NCBI RefSeq assembly: GCF_000003815.2
Contig: NC_049979.1
Location: forward strand, 28,330,249 to 28,394,248
Length of the DNA: 64,000 bases
Reading direction: 5' to 3'
Source of the DNA: Branchiostoma floridae
Lineage: Eukaryota; Chordata; Leptocardii; Amphioxiformes; Branchiostomatidae
Positions 11,501-23,500 of the stretch are shown piece after piece. Positions within the stretch are counted from its first letter, which is position 1. Each line of letters starts with the position of its first letter. Both the position numbers and the translations under genes were made by a program. The notes under the pieces were generated by a model that was not told where the DNA came from, did not search any database, and was given only the letters and a program-made list of their open reading frames with translations.

Positions 11501-14500
11501 GGCATAGAAACCACATAAATACACACACTACACACAGACATCACACACAGACTCACACATTGTGTCATACTCATCATAGAAAACACACATCAATACAATA
11601 TTGAGTTTAGAATTTTTTTGTCTTCAAACAAAAACTGTAATTCCAACATCTAAACTCAAATTTTCGACAGCGGCACATGTGAAGCCCATTCAAGATGAGT
11701 CATTCGATCGAAGCCCGGGTAATAACAGTAGAACCCCATGTGATAACCCAACTTATCACCCAGTCCAGAATACCAGGTCAAACATTATCAGGGCCCAGGT
11801 ATGACATACCTACTATACCTACCCTGTGTGGCTTTAACAACAATAGTGGTGAACAGGCTGTCCCCAAGTCTGTTCCTAGCCATGACACTGAACTCATACA
11901 TGGTAGATGACATCAGGTTGTACACGGTGTATCTGTTCAGATTCCCATTGACCTGTAGAGTGTTCCAGTCTCGGGCCGCCACCGCTCGATACCAGATGAT
12001 GAAGGTCTGGTCGCTCCCGCCGTTGTAGGACGGCCGCCATGAGACGTGGGCGGAGTTACTGCTGGTGGCCACAGAGAGGTCGGTTGGAACATGGGGCGAG
12101 GTACCTGTGAAGAAGTCACGAGTTGTTTAAGCTGACCAATAATCATGACCATTAACCATAAGGAGGGGGCACAGTTGTTGCATGATGTTGTTAATTACTA
12201 AAGGTACAGTTAGGGGTTAACCATTTTTTCTTATTGGACTGGTCTGGAAAGAATGGCCCATAAAAAATTTGGTGGACCGGATGGTGGACCTATTGGAAAT
12301 TGAACAGATTATATGATCAGGAATTCACACGCTTTGGGGCTTACCAGTCGATGAAAATAACAAGACCGAAGTAGAGAGTGTACAGTCATTTCTATCAAGT
12401 TTTACAGTCAATCGTGCAGAGGCAGTTAGCCTTGTAGGATTTTAAAATGCCAGTGGGAGTCAAATACTCCATCAAACAGATTTCTTTATAGCAAAATGGA
12501 CCATTGTTTTGAGTATTGTCCATTCACAAGTTTTTGTATAATTCAAATCCTCTGGACCTGGACCTGAATTTTCTGTACTGGTACATACCTAAACAAATGC
12601 TAAGGTTCTGGTCTGGATTCAGGTCCAGTGGTTTAGGTTTAGGTCCCTACCTGTGTGAACCCATGACATGTATGTGTGCTAGAAATACTCTTTTTCAGCT
12701 ACAGTAGAATTGCAAGTTGTGTTCATCACAGTTGATTTACCTTGAATGAACATGCGGCTTGTGGCAGAGATGGTGGTGACCTCATTCTGTGCCAGGCACT
12801 CGTACAGACCATAGTCCTCTTTTGTTACCTCCCACAGCGACAGGTTACCTCCGCTGATGTCGTACAGCTCGTCATCCAGATCAACACCATCCTGTACACA
12901 ACAAACAACAACAAGAGTTCAGAGACCTCATATCTCCATTAAAATACTAGAGCCTCTGTACATGTAGATTTATTGTTTTTCATCTTGTCTGACACTAAAT
13001 ATGCAAATAAGGCTGTAATTACATGTTTTGTCATTTTTACTTTTGCATAAGAAGACCACTTGTCTAAAAAGACCACTTTACACTGGTCCCCAGGGTGGTC
13101 TTCTTAGACAAGTTTTGCTGTAGTGTAATCTATTCTATTCATGATGGTCTTCTCAACCAATATTACATATATTGTATGTGTGAAGATCCTTTTGTTTGGC
13201 AGAATGCCATGTTTACATTTCGTCATAAATTATGCAAATGACTTGAACGTAATATAAATAATCTATGCATAGTAATAAGCACCTTTAGGACCGGAACCAT
13301 TCCTTGATGTATATTTTAATTACTCTGAACAAGGAAGTACCTTTCTCCATGTGACAAATGGCATTGGCTCTCCAGTTGCAGCACACACCATGGTGATATC
13401 CTGTCCCACTGTGACGTAGTAGGACGGCTCTGGCTGCACGGTGAACTCTGGGGGGTCTGGGGAGACAATGGCACAGAATATGAAATCCTGAACTTTGATC
13501 TTTTGGACTCAAACACTACCAGGTCCTAATTCTTCCATGAACAGGTTCATCATGTTGGTAAGTCACTGAATAACAAATTCTTTGAACACAACTAAGTGTT
13601 TTATTCAACTGGCATTTTGCATGAAATGGACCATCCAAAACCTCCCCACTCAAAAAAATGGAATGGACTCTTCCCGAACATACTTATGCATAATGGACTC
13701 TTCCATATTACCCAATTTCCCATCTCTGGTGCAAGTTATTTGGCTTTTACATCATAACACAGGAGAAGAAGAAGACAAAACATGACAAAAATGTATATAT
13801 TTCCATCCATACTATGAAATGAAATATAAATACCTGCACTGAAACACCTGTAACATATACTTGTACTGACACACCTGTAACAAATACCTGCAATGGCACA
13901 CCTGTAACAAGTAGCTGTACTGACGCACCTGTAACAGACACCTGTATGTAAGGTGACTCCCCTCCCGATCCCAGCACATTCCTGGGAATACAGCTGTACA
14001 GGCCTGCAGCCATGTCCGTCACACCTGCGATGACCAGGGTGCCGTCTCGAGCAGATGACAAGGACGGATCAGCTGCAACATCCAGGACGCGACCGTTCTG
14101 AAAACAGGATGAGAAAAGCGTTACTTACATGCAAGTTTTATCAACAGTTTGTTGCCAAGAATATATCACACCAAAAAGTTCTACAAAAATGTCTCCAAAA
14201 TGTTCTGTCTGTAGGATCCTAATTCAAAATTCAATATTGACAGGCAAAAATAAATACAATCATGTTATCTAAAAGATATCATGCTGTTGATGTAATGCTT
14301 GCCTAGTGGCACATAGGTCAAGTTTCCTTGCTGTTTCTGTAGCATGTTATATTTTTGCAGGGAGGGGTTTCCTTTCCCTTTATAATTAATGTACCTCGAG
14401 ACCCTCATCTTACAATGTATGTCCCTTCTAAATGATGGTGTAGCCCCCATTGAAACGTCCTAACCCCAAAACTCAAAGCGGGGTCTCCCTGATGCCAATT

Positions 14501-17500
14501 AATGGGGCATTGGGACCAGGAGCTCAACTGTGAGAGCCACTACCAGTTGAGCTACAGGGACATCTCAATATCATGAACATTTCCAACTTGATCGTAATAT
14601 ATGTACTGTGATTGAGAACCAAGTTCCTATTGAGGTGCTGCCAAAAACTAAGGGACTAAGGAGATGGTACCTTCTTCCAGAGGATGGTGTGTATGGGAGG
14701 GTCGGCGTCATGTGGGCAGCGGATACGGCCTTCTCCCCCCCTCGGGATGAGCTGGGTGGCTGGCATGGGCAGCAGCTGTGGAGGATCTGTGGACATGTAT
14801 ATATGACAGAAGTTATAAGAAGAATTAAGACTTAAGGATCTGTTAACCATCAAAAGAAGACATGTATTGTTTCTGTTAACAATTTAATATGTGAATGTGT
14901 ATAGGCCAGTCAATGATAAATACTGGTAACAGTCAAGTAGCTGTTGGCAACGCATGAATTACAAATGGTGGGAGAGCCCTGAACTAAGACAGCCTTACAT
15001 AAAGCAAGTAAGTAGTGGACATTGAGACATTCTATCATTTTCCATAATGATTATGATAAAAGGTATAGTAGGTTTTGCTTTCCTTTAATGCTGAGTCAGA
15101 GAACTTTTTCTCATGATTTTTTTTAATGATAACCTGAACCCAAATAAAATGTATGAGTCAAAGATTAAGACCTAAAAGACCTGAAAGACCTAAAATATGC
15201 CCACGTACGTGTAACACTTGACTTGAGAACAGTTACTTACACTGAACCCTGAGATACGCCGTAGCTCTTGGTGCAACACCTATCCCATTGGTCGGACTAC
15301 AAGTGTACATCCCGACATCAGTACGCCGTAACCTCCTGATGATGAGAGTCCCGTCCCCTAGCACGTTGACACGAGAGTACAGCGAGGTGTAGTAGAAGAC
15401 GTTGATCCCGTCCCGTAGCCAGCGCATGGTCATGTTGGATGGGAAGGCCTCGGCTTGGCATTCAAAGGCAACCTCTGAGCCCACCACCCCTGTGGTGTTC
15501 TGGGGGGGCACCATGATCACGGGAGGACCTACAACAAAAGATTCTAACATAATTATCTTCGCCAGAAAGTTATATTTGACGTATTGCTATGGTGGAGTGG
15601 CTGTAGACATATGTGTGCATAACTCAAGTACTGGTACATGGGTCTTCATGATATTTGGTAGGTGGCTTAGTATTTGGGAGACGATGGTCAAGTTCAATAA
15701 TGTCCATTGTAGCAGTTTCCTACAGTGCTGCAGTAGAACTTGTAATAAAAAGTTACAAAGACATACAAGTTGTATGTTTGTTTTTGTACTTTGAACTTGT
15801 ATGTTTGTAGACAGCATGATTTTAAGAGAATTCTGGATGGATGTTCATAACATTTCATATGTGGGTAAGTGCTGGGAAAATAAAGTTTAACTTAGATAAT
15901 GAGCTTCCCAGCGGCTTCCTACAGTACTGCAGCAGAGTTTTCAAGTAAAAAGTCTATTTCAAGTAAAAAGTCTATTTCTATTTCTTGTTTATATTATTTC
16001 ATACATTTCTGTGCATATCCTTGTTTCATATGTTTCTGTAATTGCTGGATGGTTTTCATACGTTTGTTTTGTTGAATAAAAAAATTAAAAAAAAAAAGTC
16101 TATTTCTACATAAAATTTAACAATGGGATTCAGACTTGTTGACAGTTGAAATACATGAACAAGCATCCCAATGATGTGAATTTTCAACATTTCTGTGATA
16201 TTTCAATACTTGACATGCATGTACTGAATTACATAAAATCAGGACCTTTCTTACACAAAAAAATTACCTATGAACCCTGCAAAAATTTCACAAATAAAAT
16301 AAGAAGATTTCCATACCAAATATGACCATCCTCATGGTGTGCTGTAGGTCGCCTGCCTCGCTCTGAGCATTGCAGGTGTACACGCCCGCGTCTTCCCTCG
16401 TCAGGGACGGGATCGTCAGGCTGGTCTCACTGAGCCTGTACCGCACGGTCGGCATGATGGGCTGGTCTCCTTTCTTCCATAAAACCTGTAAAAAAATGGA
16501 AACAGTTCATTCAACTGTGTGAAAGCATGAACAGGACAAGTGAGGAAGTGGCTAATTCATCATCTAATCAGTATCCTCAGTGCTAGGAACCCTGAGGCCA
16601 CACCAATTCAATTTGTTGGTTCTCAGGGTTTTCTTTAAATAGTCAGAAAACCCATCACTGGAAGAACATAATGAAACTGTAAATGCATCTAAGTTCGCGG
16701 GTATTTTATTTCATGGTAGTGGGGAAAAGGACTTTTTGTGGTGGTTTTAAGTTCGCCGTAGCACCATACACTGTAGTCTCTTACTGCCATGGACATTAAA
16801 TGATTAAACCACCGCAAAAGTTTCTGCATTTACAGTAATAAAACCTGAGGACCAGGTTTGTGCCTTGGTACACTCAGTTTTTTAGAGTGAATACAGTCAC
16901 ATTCAAGTTCCTCCCGGCATGATGATTTTAGGATGTCACTTTTAAAAATCCAAGAACCATGAAATCAAATTGGTATGGCCTGAATGATTGAAAATCCATT
17001 TTATCAAACTTGGTTATAAAATCAGAGGCCTACATTGTAGGGACTTATGAAGCCCAAATAATTCTATTATCTCGGTCGTCAAATCAGACGCCTCCAATTT
17101 TAGTAACCATGAATAAAAACAAATTCAATGACTTGGTTCAACCTCACCAGAGGCCTCAACTTTGTGAACCATCAATGAAGCCAAACTAATCTTATCAACC
17201 CCATCATCCAATCCTCTATTCTAGGGACTCTGAAATACCCTGAACAAAATTACATCTATTCAACTAAGTCATCCAATCAGAAGTCTCATTTTAAAGAACC
17301 ATGCATGAATCCAAACTGTTTTCATCATCTTTTTTATCCAATCAATTTCATGAAGGATTCATCAACTTGGCCAACCAATCAAAGGCTTTATGTTTCTGAA
17401 GCTTAAAAACTGTTACAGTAGAATTCACAGTTTTTTTCTGCACCTGAGGTGGAGGGTGCCCAGCTGCCACACAGAAGAGCCTCCCGGTGTCTCCCTCACT

Positions 17501-20500
17501 GTACTGCAGCAGGGCTGGAGACTTGTCCAGGAAGGTGGGTCGAGCTGGAATAGAGAAACAAATCTTTAGACTGCAGACCTGCCATGTGGACAAAACAACA
17601 AGTTGTGTTTTTTGACTATCATTTAAAGACAATTCAATCTCTAAAACTGGATGAAAAATCTGTAAAATACTCTTCTTCAAACAGTGTCACCAAAATGAAC
17701 TCGCATCTTCTAACTATCTGAAACGCACAGAAAAAAAAAATTCCGCTTCTTAATCCAGTTGTAGATATTGATTTGTCTTTGAATATTGTTTAACCAATAT
17801 TGATGTCTAACCTTCATAAATGTAACTGAATCTATACTTTCAAAACATCCTTGCTACACAACACTTAAAAGAACAAAATAAATAAACATAAGAACAAAAA
17901 TGAAGAATAAATTTTTTTTAATGTTCAGTATTGTTTATTGTTTAGTGATATTTTTTTTAGACTCCTGGGTAGCCTGATTCAGTTTTGACAGTTTACCATA
18001 CTCTGTGCTGTTTAACCTTCTTGACGACTTAGATTTCATAATGAAGGCAACTTATTTTGTTGTCAAACTTCCTTTTCTTTTGGCACTCTCTTGTCAGTTT
18101 CTGGGTTCCCAGAGGATGTTATCCATTAAAATCAAATCAGCATAGCCTAACACCAAAATGATACAAGACCCCCCTCATCTTCAGTATCTCACACCAACCT
18201 CCTCACACCTTGCTCACACATATCAGAGAATGCTAACAAGCATTCGACAGTGATTGACAAGCTGCTCTCATTATTTGATCTTCGGCTGTGCTAATGAAAA
18301 CAATTTACATGGCACCATGCTGAAAGTGTCATCATCCTGTGTTAATCGCTAGACCTCACCACTTTATTTAAAGTCTTTGGTTAGGCCACATTTCAAAGTC
18401 ATTGCAGCACTCAGGCACAAACCTACCGAAACAAATAATTTACATATGAGTGACATTTGCATACAATTACAATGCTTACATGTTCAACCAGTTTTTCTAG
18501 TTAGATGTACTTGACTTGTTTCTGCCACTTCATTCTAGTGACGCTGACTAAGAAGAGTGATGGATGTCAATCAAAACATCTGGAAGTAAATCCTCATTTT
18601 TATCCAGTTGTAGAGATTGATTAAAAATTGTATTATTGTTTACCTGGCTGTCTAACCTTGAAATTTACGAACTCAAGCATAAATTTGCAAATAAACAAAT
18701 ATTGTCTTTAGTTCCCATTGTGTTCTTCTTCTTTGCGGTAGGTGACCAACATCGACGAGCCGATGAATCTGTCACGCTGTTGAGTTGAGTCAGGTCAGAG
18801 GTCAGGTCACTAATAAATGCTTGAACATGTCGTAGTTTTATGGTGATCATAAGGTATGCTGAAGTAGTTAGTTGAGATGTCAACCTGACTTTATATGTCC
18901 ACTAGTACAACTTACTACAAGGAGACCATTGCCGACCACAGCTGTGCTACATCTGTACAGCGGCACATACAAACAAGGTAAAGCCTAGCTAAAGACCTTG
19001 CTTGTCTGTAAAACAGGAGTCAAATTTATTTACGCTGGGGAAGTCTGATCCCCATTAGCCGTCCATTACAACCCGTGGAGACCTTCAACTTGAATTGAAC
19101 GCATTCCTCGAGCTAGGCATCCGAAGGATAGCTTTTCTGCATTTCCCATAAAACAGCGTTGTTAACAAATTGACTGTTAAATCAAGGAGATTATAACCTC
19201 CTTGGTTACCCTAAGGCTTATAGATAATAGTCAATCCTGCATAGTCTTTCAATGGTGATAGAAGAAATTCCTCAAACTAAGTTACATTGGTCCCGGGCAA
19301 AGGCATACAATGTAGTTACTGTAATACAGTTACAACGGTTGCATTTCAAAATGTAGAGCTGCCAGTGCAAAGTTCAAAATCAAACAAACACAGACTACTT
19401 GCAGGGAATTGATATTCTGTTCCCGTATATAAAGCCGATATAACTCCCGCATTAAAATCCCAAGTAATTTTAGATGTGACTGAATGCACAGAGAAAAAGG
19501 CCTCTGAGTTCTGCCTATGGTATACATACCTGCAGTTACATTTAAACTTGGTACGGCTGTCCTAAACACCACAGCTGCTGTTGAGGTTGGACCAACAATT
19601 TCCAAACTGAAGAGAACTGTGGCCAGTAACCACAAATACCACACACACACCCTCTCCATAATCCAACCGCAACCCCTAAACTTTTCCTCCACTAACGTTA
19701 CATAGAAACATCCTTTTCTAACTGCTCTGAGTTTCAATTCAAGGACTCTCTCAGCCAGTGGACTAAAGCACTACTAAGCCACTTGCCAAACATCAGACGT
19801 TATTCAAATGAGGTGACAACAATGGGGAGGGGGGTTTGCATATGAAAAGCCTCTAGGAAACTAGGAAATTAGGTGTGTATTGTGCCATGGTGTGAATGAA
19901 AAATTAGTTGCCGGGCTAACGAGTTAGGTTTTCCCCTCCTCCTGTATTGTTAGCTCTCACCTAATGTGATCACATTATTAGTATTACTATTCATAAGTAA
20001 ATATTCTGAATCTGTAAGGTGACTGTTGTTCCAAATTGTTATTTTAAAAAGAAAAGTTTTCAAAGAAAAATACAAGGATTAATGTATTGTCTAAAGGATT
20101 ATAGAGGGCTTTACAAGCAGTCTTTCAACATAGTAAATTACAACGTCAACTAATTGTCTTTTGTGGCATTTTAGGTCAACTGACAGAAAATATAATTTTT
20201 ATAAATAACCACTGCACCTCTGATTTGGTAAGAAAAAACAAACACATTATATAAATACATCATGACATGTGACAATCCCTGCATGGCAGATATAGGAAAA
20301 TATATCAAAGAAGGTTTGGATATTAGAAACTCCTCAACTGATTGTAAAAGCTTCCAATGATTGTAAGAAGCTTATCCCATACTACAACTCCTGTATTAGT
20401 TAGTTAAGCTATAGAACTGTAGTTATGTAGATGCCATACTTTGTACCTCGTACAATTGTTGTGCAATAAAGTTATATGTATAAAACGTCCCTGGAAAAAA

Positions 20501-23500
20501 CAATAAAGTATTCAATGTTGATGAGGGTAAACAAGAATTACTGATAAACAAATTTCTTCAAATACTTGAGCATACATCTTTTTATGTGCCAAAGGTACAA
20601 GCTTCTACACACAATTTCGCGAAAGAAAAATATCCTTGTCACTAATGACTCTACAATCACACATGCATTTTCCTCACTTGTCACTAGATGGCACTGCAGC
20701 AGTAAATACAAAGATCAAAGAGGGAAATAGCTGGCATGATGCTTCTATGAACTCTGAATGCTTTTCGCATGATCTGTCAAGATAGGCTAGTGTTTACAGG
20801 TTATTGATCGAGTCAAGTTCAATGTGATACATTAGATTGAGGGTCTACATGCTCTTTTCCATATATAACGTGTAGGCATCCTATTTTGATTTCCTGCAAT
20901 TCGCAGGAAAAGTTGTCTTTTTAAACTTAAAGGTGAGAATTCAAAGGTGATAATTATTTATGTCAGCCAAATAGATTACTTGTTAAAATCCAAATTAGCA
21001 GATCAAATTACTAATTGAAATGCAAATTAATCTTTTGTCCACTCCTCCACCTGCATTCTGGCTGCATGCCAGACCATGTGTTACTGTAAATGATATTAAG
21101 TTCACAGGGATTTAATTTTGCAGTAGCGGCTAAAAGGACCGCTCACCGTGGATTTAAGTTCACAGTAGCACCATGCACTGTAGTCTCTTGCTGCCAAGGA
21201 TAAATGTTTGTGTTGGTTTTAAGTTCACGTTGAATTGGCCACCGTGAATACCGCGAACATAAAACCACCGCAAACATTTCTGCATTTTACAGTACCCTGA
21301 CATCAACATGATCGCTTTTATTGGGTTCAAAATGGTACCAACTGTCTCGTCAGAAAATATGATCCTGAGTGGCCTCTGATGCCCATCAAAGGTCCGACTC
21401 ATATTTCTGACATTGATATCATATCAATCCACTATCTCCTTCCTTTTAATCGTGATTGATGCGAAACCATTCAGGTTGTGGACAATGAACCCGTAATGCA
21501 AAGGCAGGAAGAACAAAAGTGCCCTCTATAACCCCAGTTAGCCTATAAGTAGAATACCACAGTACAGTACAGTACGTCTGAGTTTTTCATGACATATGTA
21601 TACTGATCCTTAAACCCCTTTCAGTAAAACTACTAAAAGTATCATCAATGAAAGTTAGACATTGAGGTAAATTACACCGAAAAGCAGTTACTCAAGCAAC
21701 TGGATATGACTTTAGAAACGGTCAGACATTTCAGATGGCATCCACCATCTTTTGTCAGTGAAACTGAAGTGATCTGGTAGAGATTGGTCTTTTATACCTT
21801 AACTATGAATGCGAAAGAGCTGAAGACATCCGGTTGTTGGAGTAACTGCTTTTTGGCATACTAAAAGTATCATTTTGAACTGGAGGAATACCGGTATTTT
21901 CAAACGGTTTGCAACAGTGGAAGGGTTAAAACATGAATGATCCACCTGTTGTTGCCCCACCCCCTAACAGACAATGCACCCCTCTACCCCTATCTCTCTG
22001 TCTACATGCTCCACTAACATTCTGCAAAGGGACCCCATTGAGGCCACGTTCCATCCAGCTTCGATGAAAGGGAGTCCACGCACCCTATCCCTCCCCACCT
22101 TGTCATGCGATCCTGTCCGCTAAGTGGCGAAACTTAAGCATCTCTGACCTCTTAGGACATCTCTTGTTAGTCTTAAGGAGTCTAAATGGGTTGTCTTTTC
22201 TAAATGGGTTGTCTTTAGAGAGAAAGTAGCTTCTTGGAAGGAAGCGGACTTCCTGTGCAGTTTTAAAATACCACTGTGTCACTGTGTAACAATTCTGAAC
22301 CACAATGGTCTCCAGGAGAGGTCCCTCCAACCTGGGACGGAAATGTGCATTTTTGGACAAAAGTTTCACCCTATGTATCCAAAGAACCAGAAATTCCTGA
22401 CATAAAACTGATGAAAATGTCCTGTTGTAAGCTCAAAATGACAGATTACTAGTAACAACAATGAGTGGGATGGAAATTCTATTGAAGCTGGAGACTGTCC
22501 TGACCCATAATGGTACAAACCCCTATTCTTCCTGGGCAAAGGTCCATGGTAGTGTACGGCACAAAAATGGCCAAAACAATTGGAGGACTTCACTCAAGAC
22601 TTCACACCACTTATAATCTTCTATGAAAAGAAATTGAATACTAACTTGGCTGAAAAGTGTAAAAAGTACTTGTCCTGGGCAAAACACCTTTTTTTTCTAA
22701 AAGAACTCCCTGGAAGACATTTTTTTTACTAAACCAGGTAGATAATGGCAGCAATTTTTAGGATTGATGTGAGATATTAATGAAGTATACAGTAAAACCT
22801 TTGTGGCTACTTTTTGGTGGCCTAAATAAGAATTAGAATATGGTTCGGGAATTTCCCCAGTGACCCAAGCATAAGTGGCCACCTGTTGTCCCCATTAAAG
22901 GGAAGCTGTAAAACTTAATTGAATAGCCTACTTCTTTAAGTCAAGTTGTCACTTGTTTTACATAAGCCCCTCATAGATCAGGGCTCTGTGCCCTTTTGAG
23001 TGTATAGTATTGATGGCTACTCACTGATAAAATTTTGTGATTTTAGGAGGTGGCATATTCCAGTCAGTTCTGACATACATGTATATGAAAACGCCTTAAA
23101 GCTTTTCCAGCTGGCTTTATTCCGAAGGAATCGAAAGATGGATTTTGAGGAATTTTCTGACTAATTCGAAGGATTTGACAAGTTAGCAGGCATTTCCAAG
23201 TCACAGTAAATGTTGGAAAGGTCTACAAGGAAAGCCAGTTCAAAAAGCCCTTCATAAACATCAGAACTAATGGAGACACTATACTAATAAGACGGGTTTG
23301 ACTGTAGTTACAAAAAGTATGATACACTAGAAAGGCAACATTTTTGGAAAAATGCAGGATGTGGGCGAAGGGAAAAGAAAGCAAAAATCGCAAGAAAAAA
23401 AAAGTTACGTCCACGGGATTGATCCCGGAGCGTTGGATTACAATGCGTAAATAATACCATTCAGCTAGTTCTACAACATGTTATTAAAGCTGTTTTATCA

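Noticed and set aside
11276-11604. Frames reading HTHTHT or VCVCVC
   Set aside because: Pure translation of a (CA)n microsatellite.
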